Shown here in pieces: positions 25,759 to 34,563 of a stretch of DNA of 64,000 nt. Within the stretch, counting starts at the first letter, position 1, and each line of letters starts with the position of its first letter. The stretch comes from Halorussus caseinilyticus (GTDB lineage: Archaea; Halobacteriota; Halobacteria; Halobacteriales; Haladaptataceae), in NCBI RefSeq assembly GCF_029338395.1, contig NZ_CP119809.1:1116001-1180000 (forward strand), in the 5' to 3' direction. Made by a program: the position numbers and the translations under genes. Under the pieces are notes generated by a model. That model made no database searches, had not been told where the DNA came from, and saw only the letters and a list, made by a program, of their open reading frames with translations.

Positions 25759-26409
25759 TCGCGTCCGACGGCCAGCGTAACGAGCGATAGACGGCGCAGT
25801 GGGGTGCAGTTACCGCCGTTAGTCACCGACTGACTCCCGGTCGGTCGGGAGAACGGGAGACAATCGACGGATAATCGTATATAAGCGGGAGTGAGCGACT
25901 GCCGGACTCCATCGAAGCGCGACCACTTCCGAATCAGTACATATCAGTTGGGTTTCCCTAACATGATTCCGAGCGTATAGTTTCGATGGCGACAGCTTCG
26001 CCGCGTTCATCACCAGCGAAGAGAGACGTAATACGGCGTTCTACTCGGTCTCTCGCTGACACACCGCGGTGAAGCGCCGAGACCGTTGTCCGCGCAGAGT
26101 GACCGAATCCCGATACTACCCTCGGCCTATCCTCGGTACTGTCGGTCGATGTTCTCGTCCTATGTGAGTAACATCGGTTGTCGTAACTTCAGTCGGTCGT
26201 GGACTCCCGGTATTAAGAAATACTTAAGCACCCCACCCGAAAACGGTCTGCGCTTTTTATCAACTAATCCGGCGTCGCAGTTTCCCGAGGTGAAACCCGC
26301 GAGCAATCAGGACGCCGAGAGGACGATTTGACGAACGACGACGACAGGATGGGGGGAACCGGTTGTAGAACACTGATAGGGGACCGAACAAATCCCGTAT
26401 CAGACAGAT
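25759..26409. promoter_or_regulatory. Long upstream region of the S-layer-like gene
   Basis: This is about 650 bases without a convincing gene. TATA-like elements include GTATATAAGCGGG (about 25878), AAGAAATACTTAAGCACC (about 26215-26232) and CTTTTTATCAAC (about 26251). A long leader is plausible because highly expressed haloarchaeal S-layer genes often have one. The short frames at 25819-26331 lack family signals. Confidence 0.45.
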
Positions 26410-29400
26410 ATGACAAAAATGATAAAGAAAATACCATCGAGAAAGAAAGCGAGCGCACTCGTACTCACAGCACTGCTGGTGCTTTCGACGGTAGCGATGT
26501 CGGGGGCGGTACTGGGTGCAGACGTACGACGCGGCGGAGACCAACCGACGTTCAGTCCGGGCGTCGGCGGACCGAACGACGTCGTCGTTTCCGAAGGAAA
26601 GCCGGTCGTCTTCCAAGGTGAGGACGACATCGACTTCGTTGGGGCAAACGGGCAAGACATCGACCCGTCGAACCTCATCGGTGTCTCGGGTAACGCGGAG
26701 GGCATCCCGCTCGAATCGCCCGTCCCCGAGGACCAAGAACTCGGTCAGTACGCCATCGACGGCCGGGCCGCGAACATCGGCGTGACCGTCCAACGGCCGC
26801 GAGTGACCGACCTCGAAGTGTTCAACGAGCGCGGGGTCGACGTTGAAGGCTCGACCGTTCAGGAGGACGAAACTCTGCTCATCAGCGCCGAGTGGAACTT
26901 CCAGAACGCCGAGGACCTCTCGCTCGAAGTCACCGACGAGAACGGCAACGAGATTACGGGCGACGTACTCACGCGGGTCGAGGACCTCTCTCAGTCCCAG
27001 CGTGAACAGCTCACCGGCCCGTACGCGCAGAACCCCGAGAAAGTCGATAACCCCGGTCAGCGCGGCACCGAAACCGGCATCGAGTACCTGCAGGGTCTAG
27101 GTCAGTTCAACGAGTCCGAACTCAACCAGACTCAGAGCCTCGAAGCCGCTTACTGGGCCATCGACCTGAGCGACCAGGACGCTGGCGACTACACCATCAC
27201 GGTGGAAGGCTGGGACAACCTCGACACCGGGTCGGCGACCCGTTCGACCGTCGTCTCGGTGACGGGTGACGAGAACGTCGTCCTCGACCTCGAGAACGAC
27301 GAAGCGACTCGCGGCCAGAACATCCGGTACACGGTCCGGGGTTCGACCGCGGGCGCGACCCACTACGTCGCCATCGAGGACACCGACTTCCGGAACAATC
27401 AGGTTGACGAGCGCGTCTTCCGCGACGTTGAAGACACCGTTGACCGCGGGAGCCTCGACACCAACGGGGACGGCCAAGCGGACCTCGCGTGGGCGCAAAT
27501 CGAAGTCGATGACGACACCGGCATCGGCGTCGGGCAAATCGACACCACGTACCTCGACGACACGAGCGTGGACGTGAACCTTTACGAGGCCGACCAGAAC
27601 CTCTCGGACATCGCCGAGAACGTGGGTAGCACCGAGGACGACCTGTCTCTCGACGTTTCCGAGGGTGAACTCAGCATCGACAGTCCGGCGGGGACCTACA
27701 TCGCCGGACAGGAAGAGGACGTGCGCGGGACGGCCGCGCAGGGCGTGGACGACGTGGCACTCTACGTGCGCGACCAAGGTGACTGGGAACTCGTGGACGT
27801 CAACGAGGACGGCGAGTTCACCCAGCAGGACCTCATCAGCGTCGACGCCGACGGCGAGTGGGAAGAGCGCGACGTGACCCTCTCGCAGGCGAACGACATC
27901 CTGAGCATCCCCGGCCGCTACCGCATCGGCGTCGTGGAAGCGGTGGACGTGACTCAGAACGGGACAATCGCCGACACGCTCACCACCTCGGAGTTCAGCA
28001 GTGCGACCAGCGAGCAGACATCGATAATAGTCACCGAACCGACGCTCGGCGGCGGTAACTCCTCGATGATAGCGCCGCTCGGAGGGTCGCCGATGGCGAT
28101 GCAGAACCAGAACAACACGACGCAGGAAGACGGACAGCAGACTGACACCACCGAGGACTCGACGTGGGTCTTCCGCACCTACAACAGCCAAATCGCGGTC
28201 GAGGACGGTACCGTCGAGGTCACGGGCGTCGCGCCCGGTCTCGACGAGGTTCTCGTCGTGATGATTGACTCGCGCGGACGGACCGTCACCGAGACGGTCA
28301 GCGTGGACGACAACGACGTGTTCGAGGAGGACGACATCGAACTCATCACCAGAGAAGGCCGGGAACTCAACGAGGGCCAAATCAGAGGCATGGTCATCGG
28401 TCTCGGCCGTGACACCGTCGTCGGCGACGGGGTTCTCCCCGGCGTGGATGACGCGGACCTAGCCTCGCTCGAGACGTGGATTACGAGCTTCGGCGCAGGT
28501 CTCACGCAGGAACAGGTCAACGAGCGCATCACCGACGAGACCATCGACGAAGCAGGTAGCGACGACCTGATACTCCAACAGACGTTCCGCTACGCGGACG
28601 CGGCGACCTCGGTCACTGCCATCCTGCCGCAGGGACAGGCCGACCAGCCGGTGACGCCCGGTCTCCAGACGGAGACCCGACCCGTGGAAGTCGGCGAGAC
28701 GATGGTCGTGCGCGGCGTGACCAACCGGCGACCCGACGACAACACCATCACGGTGGAAGTCATCGACGGCCCGAGCGCCGCCGACTTCGACTCGGCCGCG
28801 ACCGACGAGTGGAGTCGTAACGGCATCTGGTCGGTCAACCTGAGTACCGAAGGCATCGAACCCGGCACCTACACCCTCGAAGTGGACGACGGCGACAACA
28901 CCGACATCGTGCAGTTCGAGGTCGTCGAGGAGGGTGCGGGCCAGCAGGACGGCGAGCAACAGGACGAGACGACGACCACCGAACAACCCGAAACGACCGA
29001 AACAGGAGAAAACGAGACTACGACGACCGAAGAGGGAAATGAGACCACCGCGGCGGGACAAAACGAGACCGACGTAGGCGAGGAGACGACTGCCGCCGCG
29101 GGTAATCAGACCGAGCAAGCGCAGGCCGGAAACACCCTCGAAATCCAGAGCGAAGGGACGCCGCTGAACTACACCCTCTCGTTCGCAGGGGATGTCGAAG
29201 CGGTCAGCGACCAAACCGAGGGGACCGACGAGGTGCAGGACGGAACCGTCACCGGCCAAGTCGGTGACGGCGACGAGAGCGACGCCTACGAGTTCGTCGG
29301 GCGAATCACCGACATCTCCGCCGAAGGGGACCTCGGTAACGCGACGTTCGTCCTCAACGGCGAGGAAGTCGAACCCGGCGACCTGCCGGATGCGACTGCG

Positions 29401-29448
29401 AACAACTCGTCGATGGTCGCCCCGGCAGTTCCGACCGTTCCGGCGTAA
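26410..29448 (+). CDS. S-layer-like major cell-surface glycoprotein (BGTF domain), without PGF-CTERM
   Basis: The product is 1012 residues. The haloarchaeal surface-glycoprotein signal is typical (RKKASALVLTALLVLSTVAM). N-terminal S-layer domains (VVVSEGKPVVFQGEDDIDFVG, ATRGQNIRYTVRGST, YIAGQEEDVRGTAAQGVDDVALY in part) lead to a BGTF domain at about 590-840. A Thr/Glu-rich stretch with NETTT-type sites (about 850-905) looks like an O- and N-glycosylated linker. A final beta domain starts at NTLEIQSEG. The chain ends ANNSSMVAPAVPTVPA. There is no PGF motif or C-terminal helix, unlike classic ArtA-processed S-layer proteins. It probably forms or contributes to the cell wall lattice. Confidence 0.85.
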   Translation: MTKMIKKIPSRKKASALVLTALLVLSTVAMSGAVLGADVRRGGDQPTFSPGVGGPNDVVVSEGKPVVFQGEDDIDFVGANGQDIDPSNLIGVSGNAEGIPLESPVPEDQELGQYAIDGRAANIGVTVQRPRVTDLEVFNERGVDVEGSTVQEDETLLISAEWNFQNAEDLSLEVTDENGNEITGDVLTRVEDLSQSQREQLTGPYAQNPEKVDNPGQRGTETGIEYLQGLGQFNESELNQTQSLEAAYWAIDLSDQDAGDYTITVEGWDNLDTGSATRSTVVSVTGDENVVLDLENDEATRGQNIRYTVRGSTAGATHYVAIEDTDFRNNQVDERVFRDVEDTVDRGSLDTNGDGQADLAWAQIEVDDDTGIGVGQIDTTYLDDTSVDVNLYEADQNLSDIAENVGSTEDDLSLDVSEGELSIDSPAGTYIAGQEEDVRGTAAQGVDDVALYVRDQGDWELVDVNEDGEFTQQDLISVDADGEWEERDVTLSQANDILSIPGRYRIGVVEAVDVTQNGTIADTLTTSEFSSATSEQTSIIVTEPTLGGGNSSMIAPLGGSPMAMQNQNNTTQEDGQQTDTTEDSTWVFRTYNSQIAVEDGTVEVTGVAPGLDEVLVVMIDSRGRTVTETVSVDDNDVFEEDDIELITREGRELNEGQIRGMVIGLGRDTVVGDGVLPGVDDADLASLETWITSFGAGLTQEQVNERITDETIDEAGSDDLILQQTFRYADAATSVTAILPQGQADQPVTPGLQTETRPVEVGETMVVRGVTNRRPDDNTITVEVIDGPSAADFDSAATDEWSRNGIWSVNLSTEGIEPGTYTLEVDDGDNTDIVQFEVVEEGAGQQDGEQQDETTTTEQPETTETGENETTTTEEGNETTAAGQNETDVGEETTAAAGNQTEQAQAGNTLEIQSEGTPLNYTLSFAGDVEAVSDQTEGTDEVQDGTVTGQVGDGDESDAYEFVGRITDISAEGDLGNATFVLNGEEVEPGDLPDATANNSSMVAPAVPTVPA

Positions 29449-29451
29449 CGT

Positions 29452-29484
29452 TCCGGAGCCCGGATTTTCCGGACGAAGTTTTTT
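29452..29484 (+). terminator. Hairpin plus T6, S-layer gene terminator
   Basis: TCCGGA at 29452-29457 pairs with TCCGGA at 29468-29473, and a run of six T follows at 29479-29484. It sits directly after the TAA stop and four bases before the end of the convergent exporter gene, so it can insulate both. Confidence 0.6.
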
Positions 29485-29487
29485 CGG

Positions 29488-31989
29488 TCACTCCGCTTCC
29501 CCGGAAGCGGCGGGTGCGTCGGACGCGTCGGCGCGCGACCCCGCGCCGGAGAATCGCTCCCAGACGACCAGCACCGACGGGAGTATCAGAATCGACGCGA
29601 GATAGGAGTAGACGACGCTCAGCGCAGTGAGCAGGCCGAACTGTCCGATGGCCGGGAACACCGCCAGCACGAGAACGCCGATGCCGAAGACGGTGGTGAG
29701 TACGCTCCCGGTCAGCGCACCGCCGGTCCCGGTGACTGTGCGTTCGAGTGCGACGATGGGGTCGTCCTGTTCTTCTACCTCGTCGGTGAACCGGTGGACG
29801 ACGTGGACGGAGTAGTCGATGCCGAGACCGATGGTGATGGCCAGCACCGTCGCGGTGAAGGCGTTGAGCGAGATGCCGACCAACCGCATCGTGGCCGCGA
29901 CTGTCGCGACGGTGACGACGATGGGGACGAGATTGGCGAGTCCGAGCGAGGGTCGGCCGGTGAGGACGCCGTAGACGAGGACGAGGAAGACGGCGGTGCC
30001 CGCGAGCGCGACGGCGAGGCTGACGATGGCCGACTCGAAGATGAGGTCCGAGATGGCCTGAAATACGACGATGTTGCCCGTGGCGGTGGCCTCGTAGCGG
30101 TAGCGGTCGGCGACAGTCCGGGCGTCTGCGGTGACTTCCGCCGAGTCCGCGTCGGCCTCGACCGAATAGACCACGCGGGCGCTCCGGCGCTCGTCGGTGA
30201 GGTACTGACCCGCGAGCGCGGCGTACTCCGAGTCGAAGAGCGCGTCGTAGATTACGTCGAGATTTCGGTCCGGGACGCCGTTGGCGTCCCGGTCGTTGCG
30301 GGCGACGAGTCGGGCGAACTCGGGGTCGGTCGCCGCGAGCGACCGGACGACGGTGACGATGCTCTGCTCGCTCGCGCGCCGGTCCTCCACGACGAAGGTG
30401 TCCGGCGGGTCTGCGCCCGCCCGGTGGATGGATTCGAGCGCGATGTCCCGCTCCATCGGCCCTTCGACGTAGATTATGACCTGTTCGTCCTCGCCGGTCT
30501 CGAAGTTGTCTTCGAGGAAGTTGATGTCCCGCGTGACGGTGTACTCGTTGGGCCGGAACGGTTCCGGGAGCGCGCGGAGGTAGTCGGGCGTCTCCTCGGG
30601 CGGGAGGAACTGCTCTTGGCTGAAGGAGGTGTCCACGCCGGTCGCGTAGCCCGTCGCTCCGGCGGTGAACGCGGCGGTGAGCAGGAGGAAGACGAGCGGC
30701 GCGCGGCGGGCGATGCCGACGCCGCCGGTCAGGACGCGCCCGAGCGAGGAGTCCTCGGACCCGAGCGGCGTCTGACTGAACGTCGGGACGGGATAGCGCT
30801 GGCGGGCGTAGTCCAGCAGGACCTTCGCGGCCGGGAGGAACACGCCGAAGATGAGCGCGGTGAAGACGATGCCGACGCTGGCGACGACGCCGAAGTCCCG
30901 GATGGGGAGCAACTGGCTGGTGAGGTTCGAGGCGAACCCGATGACCGAGGTGGTCGTGACGATGAAGAACGCGACGAGCAGTTGGTCGGTCGCGGTCCGC
31001 ATCGAGTCGGCGACCCCGTAGCCTTGGACGCGCTCCTCGCGGTAGCGGTTGACCGCGTGGATGCCGAAGTCGATGCCGACCGCGAGCAGGAGCGGCGGGA
31101 CCGCGATGAGAATCTGGTTGAACGGGATGCCGACCAGCCCCATGAAGCCGAACGTCCAGACGATTGCCATCACGAGCGCGACGACGCCGAGCAGGAGGTC
31201 CGCGAGGTCCCGGTAGGCCACGACGAGGAAGAGGACGATGAGGACCGCGGCGGCGGGCACGACGATGAGCAGGGTGTCGCCGATGACGGTCCCGAACTCG
31301 GCGTCGATGATTCCGGACCCGAACACCCGGATGTCGCCGCCGACCGAGGCGGAGACCGACTGCATCTCGCGCTGGATGGGCGTCAGCGGGTTCGACCCGG
31401 CGGCTTGCTCGTCGGGCGCGAGTTCGGGAATCGCGTGTTCGACCACGGTGACGGACGACGTGGCGCGGGCCGACTCGGGGTTGAAGTCCTTGCTCAGGAG
31501 GTTCCGGAACGCGGGGTTGTCGCGGGCGGCGGCCCGGACCGCGATGTCGATTCGGTTCGGTGAGGCGCGTTCGACCGCCCGGAGTTGTTCCTCGGCGGTG
31601 GCCGCGTCGGGGTCGAGCGTGCGCGCGACGATGCCCGCGGGACCGGTCGTCCCGACGATTCGGAGGTCCTCGCGGCGTTCGAGGCGGTACTGGAGTGTCA
31701 GCATCCGCGTCAGGCCCTGTTTCGAGAGGACGTTTTCGCCGGTGTGGATGAGTTGGGTCGAAGTCGTCCCCGGCCCGAACGGGGGTTCGAACTCGCTGTT
31801 CACCGCGTCGAGGGCGTCCTGTTCGGGCACGTCCTCGGCGAAGCTTTCGGTGCCCGATTCGGTGGACACCTGTGTCGCGCCGACGGCGAAGACGGCCGTC
31901 ACGACGAGGAAGACGGCGACGATTCGGCCCGGCCGGTTCACGATGCGGTCGTCCAGCCAGTCGATGACGCGCTGATAGTCGAGTGCCAC
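29488..31989 (-). CDS. RND/MMPL-family exporter
   Basis: The product is 833 residues with the duplicated RND plan. A first helix (PGRIVAVFLVVTAVFAVGA) precedes an extracytoplasmic loop and a five-helix bundle with GIDFGIHAVNRYREE. A second such half follows, with ITIGLGIDYSVHVVHRFTDE near the end. Both GxDYxxH/GIDFGxH signatures of MMPL/SSD proteins are present. No MFP or outer-membrane partner is expected in archaea. It probably moves lipids, pigments or hydrophobic compounds across or within the membrane. The start codon is GTG. It converges on the S-layer gene and shares an AT-rich upstream region with the next, divergent gene. Confidence 0.9.
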   Translation of the reverse strand: MALDYQRVIDWLDDRIVNRPGRIVAVFLVVTAVFAVGATQVSTESGTESFAEDVPEQDALDAVNSEFEPPFGPGTTSTQLIHTGENVLSKQGLTRMLTLQYRLERREDLRIVGTTGPAGIVARTLDPDAATAEEQLRAVERASPNRIDIAVRAAARDNPAFRNLLSKDFNPESARATSSVTVVEHAIPELAPDEQAAGSNPLTPIQREMQSVSASVGGDIRVFGSGIIDAEFGTVIGDTLLIVVPAAAVLIVLFLVVAYRDLADLLLGVVALVMAIVWTFGFMGLVGIPFNQILIAVPPLLLAVGIDFGIHAVNRYREERVQGYGVADSMRTATDQLLVAFFIVTTTSVIGFASNLTSQLLPIRDFGVVASVGIVFTALIFGVFLPAAKVLLDYARQRYPVPTFSQTPLGSEDSSLGRVLTGGVGIARRAPLVFLLLTAAFTAGATGYATGVDTSFSQEQFLPPEETPDYLRALPEPFRPNEYTVTRDINFLEDNFETGEDEQVIIYVEGPMERDIALESIHRAGADPPDTFVVEDRRASEQSIVTVVRSLAATDPEFARLVARNDRDANGVPDRNLDVIYDALFDSEYAALAGQYLTDERRSARVVYSVEADADSAEVTADARTVADRYRYEATATGNIVVFQAISDLIFESAIVSLAVALAGTAVFLVLVYGVLTGRPSLGLANLVPIVVTVATVAATMRLVGISLNAFTATVLAITIGLGIDYSVHVVHRFTDEVEEQDDPIVALERTVTGTGGALTGSVLTTVFGIGVLVLAVFPAIGQFGLLTALSVVYSYLASILILPSVLVVWERFSGAGSRADASDAPAASGEAE

Positions 31990-32275
31990 GCTGTTTCCCC
32001 CGATTTCTCCCGGTTTCCGTCCGCGGCGGAGTATGCACAGAGTAGCACGCCGAGCAGGAAATAGCCGCGGGTAGCCGAAGCCGAGGGTAGCCGACGAGTG
32101 GCATCTCGTCGGCTAGGTCGTCGCACTCGACAGTAGTGATACAAAAAGCGGGTTTGAAACGCTCTTACGTTATAAAATATTTAAGAAACTACCTAGTGGA
32201 TTTCTATTATTATCCAATTATTGCATAACAGCAAAAAATATTAAATACTACTACTTCTACGTCTTAGTTGCAGAG
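31990..32275. promoter_or_regulatory. Divergent intergenic region with 11-bp hairpin and AT-rich island
   Basis: TAGCCGACGAG (32088-32098) and CTCGTCGGCTA (32105-32115) form a perfect hairpin about 100 bases upstream of the exporter start. From 32164 to 32265 the DNA is strikingly AT-rich, with AAAATATTAAATAC (32235-32248) about 30 bases before ATG 32276. Confidence 0.5.
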
Positions 32276-33043
32276 ATGGAACGAAGAAAATTCCTCAAGT
32301 CGATGGGTGTCGCTACTACGAGCATGGCTCTCGGGTCTTCTGTAGTGGCCGCCGACGACGAACGTATGCAGAACCAGTCGAACCCTCGCGCCGGGGCACG
32401 GGTAATTTACGCCGACGAACACGGGCGGATTCTCGAAAAATCACCGACGAGTCATATGATAGTCGGTGCCAAATCGAAGTCGGACTACGACTTCCTGATG
32501 GACAAGCGCGAAGAGTTGGTCTTCGACCAGTTGACCGACGGCGATGTCTCTACCGCGACTCACAGCGACTCCGGAAGCGCGACCACGACGGGGACGTGGT
32601 TCAACAACCCCGACTACGACTATCAAATCGACTCGGAGTTCTGGGCACAGGCCGACAACGGCGACGCGTCGGTCAGCGGAAGTTGCGCTCCGGTCTGGTG
32701 GGGTGACGCCTACTGGGTGGACGACCCGCTAGAAGTTGAGGAGATTACCATCAAGGTAGAGGTGACGGCGTTCGTGGAGAGTCTCTCCAGCCTCTCGATT
32801 AGCATCCCGCCGGGATACCAATACACGAAGACCACCGACTCCGCGGTTCTCCAGGACACCTTCACCAGCACGAGTTCGCCGTCGCTGGCGTACGAAGAAG
32901 GCGCAATCAGCTTCACGGTCGGAAACTGTTACCACAAAATCGAGCAACACTCGTCGGTGAAGTTTAAGTTCGCCAACGGGAACACCCGATACGACGGCAA
33001 CACTATCGTCGCCGACGTTGGACACTGCGGGGACTACATCTAA
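32276..33043 (+). CDS. Tat-exported cysteine-containing protein, function unknown
   Basis: The product is 255 residues. MERRKFLKSMGVATTSMALG is a twin-arginine signal, with probable cleavage near VVAAD. The mature part has three cysteines (GSCAPVWWGD, VGNCYHKIE, VGHCGDYI) and is rich in Ser, Thr, Tyr and Trp, which suggests a compact beta-rich secreted protein. I recognise no family. Codon choice is less GC-biased than in its neighbours, and the promoter lies in an AT-rich island. The gene downstream, also with a Cys pair, is 110 bases away on the same strand. Confidence 0.7.
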   Translation: MERRKFLKSMGVATTSMALGSSVVAADDERMQNQSNPRAGARVIYADEHGRILEKSPTSHMIVGAKSKSDYDFLMDKREELVFDQLTDGDVSTATHSDSGSATTTGTWFNNPDYDYQIDSEFWAQADNGDASVSGSCAPVWWGDAYWVDDPLEVEEITIKVEVTAFVESLSSLSISIPPGYQYTKTTDSAVLQDTFTSTSSPSLAYEEGAISFTVGNCYHKIEQHSSVKFKFANGNTRYDGNTIVADVGHCGDYI

Positions 33044-33152
33044 CTGCTACTCCCTCGGTAGAGAAACGAAATCGAAGCGAACCACACTATTTCCGGAACG
33101 TTCCGCTATCCGAACAAAAGTGGTAAAATTGTCAAGGATAACTTAGAGATTA

Positions 33153-33707
33153 ATGGTCGAGAAGCGAGATGCCGCAGTCGGAGTAACGCTTATCTTCGCT
33201 ATCGTCGCGGGGGCCGCGATACTGAATCAGGGCGCGGGACCGTCAGGTGCGGATTCGACTACGGAGTCCGACTCCGAAGTGGGACTCGTAATCGGTTCCA
33301 GCGGACCGACGTGTCTCGACGACGCCGTCAAGCGCGACGGCGGGCGGGTGGAACTCGTGCCAAACGAGGGCGTGCCCGCGGTCAAACTCAACGTGACGGT
33401 CGCACACGACCGGGGACGGACGGTGACGGTCGCGTCGAAAGCGGTCGGAGACGGCGTGTACGAGGTCCGACTACGCACGAGCAATCGGTCGGACGACGAG
33501 ACGGCCGAAAACGTCTCCATCGACTCGGCAAACTGCGCCGTCGGGACGCACGTACGCGCGTCGGGCAATCTGAACGAGAACGCGACGACAGTCAGAGTAC
33601 TCCTCGACGGCGAAGTCGTGGAGACGGTCGAGAACGAAGGCCAGTTGCCGGTCGTACGGACGTTACCGAACCCGCTCAACGCCTCGGTCCGAGGCCGAAC
33701 GGCGTAG
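33153..33707 (+). CDS. Small membrane-anchored or secreted protein, function unknown
   Basis: The product is 184 residues. An uncleaved or signal-type helix (AVGVTLIFAIVAGAAILNQG) is followed by an acidic linker and a beta-rich domain. Two cysteines (GPTCLDDAVK and SANCAVGTH) could form one disulfide. Several NxS/T sites (NVTV, NRSD, NVS, NATT, NAS) suggest N-glycosylation outside the cell. No family is recognised. It may be expressed together with the preceding Tat protein. Confidence 0.62.
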   Translation: MVEKRDAAVGVTLIFAIVAGAAILNQGAGPSGADSTTESDSEVGLVIGSSGPTCLDDAVKRDGGRVELVPNEGVPAVKLNVTVAHDRGRTVTVASKAVGDGVYEVRLRTSNRSDDETAENVSIDSANCAVGTHVRASGNLNENATTVRVLLDGEVVETVENEGQLPVVRTLPNPLNASVRGRTA

Positions 33708-33724
33708 CGAAGGAGCGACCGCGA

Positions 33725-33752
33725 GGGAGCGAGAACCGAAACCTTCGCTCCC
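33725..33752 (+). terminator. 8-bp hairpin after the small exported-protein gene
   Basis: GGGAGCGA (33725-33732) and TCGCTCCC (33745-33752) form a stem 18 bases past the stop at 33707. A T/A-rich tract follows. Confidence 0.45.
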
Positions 33753-33856
33753 GAGAGGGAATTGTATTCCTTCACTTCAAGCATATTATTATATGTCTAG
33801 TATTCCTATATAACCCTATAGTATATCTATACCTTGCTTAGCGCACACGGTCGAGA

Positions 33857-34147
33857 TTAGAACGACTGCCGGACGCTCCAGTAGAGACCGGAGAGAGCGT
33901 TTCGGACGGCCGCGAGCGGCGAAGCTTCGCCGGGGTCGGCCGCGCGCTCGAACGCCTCCGAGAGCGTGGCGGGAGCGACGTGCCGGAGTTCGCCGGTGTG
34001 GGCGCGCCGACCCCTCGCGTCGGCTACCCGGAGCAGGGCTACGTCGTCGCCAGAGCCGACGACGCGGTAGACGCCGGGAACGAGACGTTCGCCGTCGGCG
34101 TCGCGGGCGTCGTCCGTCGGTCGGTAGTGTTCGCCGAGTTCGGCCAT
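33857..34147 (-). CDS. Conserved haloarchaeal small protein, function unknown
   Basis: The product is 96 residues. It is acidic, with a beta-rich first half (GERLVPGVYRVVGSGDDVALLRVADARGRR) that reads like a small SH3-like barrel, and a helical second half (TLSEAFERAADPGEASPLAAVRNALSGLY). It has no Cys and no membrane segment. ATG 34147 is chosen because the longer frame starts inside non-conserved sequence. It sits between the exported proteins and repeat copy D. The function is unknown. Confidence 0.6.
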   Translation of the reverse strand: MAELGEHYRPTDDARDADGERLVPGVYRVVGSGDDVALLRVADARGRRAHTGELRHVAPATLSEAFERAADPGEASPLAAVRNALSGLYWSVRQSF

Positions 34148-34194
34148 GCGTGTTTCTCCCGGTGGTCGTTCGAGGACCGAGTAAGTGTCGGAGC

Positions 34195-34345
34195 GCGGTG
34201 GGAGTGGCACAGTGGCGGTGCTGTGACGGTTGCGGTGCTGTGACGGTTGCGGTGCTGTGACGGTTGCGGTGCTGTGACGGTTGCGGTGCTGTGACGGTTG
34301 CGGTGCTGTGACGGTTGCGGTGGCGGTTGCGGTCCGGGCTAGCGC
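34195..34345 (-). repeat. Dispersed intergenic repeat, copy D (partial) with expanded tract
   Basis: It has the GCGGT-rich tract of the family followed by a GCTAGC end, but the head and hairpin blocks are weak or missing. Its tract contains a perfect 17-bp x 6 tandem array, listed separately. Confidence 0.5.
34217..34318. repeat. 17-bp tandem repeat, six exact copies
   Basis: The unit GGTGCTGTGACGGTTGC is repeated six times without a mismatch (102 bp). It lies in non-coding DNA about 250 bp past the end of orc1, which is on the minus strand. Exact copies imply recent expansion. Confidence 0.95.
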
Positions 34346-34563
34346 GTCCGACCGCGAGCGAGGGAGCGCGAGGCGTCGGCGCGGAGCGCCGACGCCGGAG
34401 CGACCGAGCGAGCGGGCTTTTTTGGTCTCTTCGGGAGCGAAGCGAACGAAGGCTCGTCAGAGTTCGCTCTGACGGCGCAGATTTTTCGAGGAGTGGTGGC
34501 CGAAGGGCGCTCGGCGCGATGCGCCGCGCGCCCGAGACCACCCGACGAAGAAAAAAGGTGGTT
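34346..34563. other. Hairpin-rich region downstream of orc1
   Basis: It contains GGCGTCGGCGC/GCGCCGACGCC (around 34373-34398), a T6 run at 34419-34424, GTCAGAG/CTCTGAC (around 34454-34472) and GCTCGGCGCG with GCGCCGCGCGCCCGAG close to the gene end. These are good candidates for termination of orc1 on the minus strand. No gene is visible. Confidence 0.5.

Noticed and set aside
29794-31563. A 589-codon plus-strand frame opposite the RND exporter
   Set aside because: It is a shadow of the exporter. The translation is dominated by Asp/Arg/Gly/Val from GC-rich codons and shows no domain.
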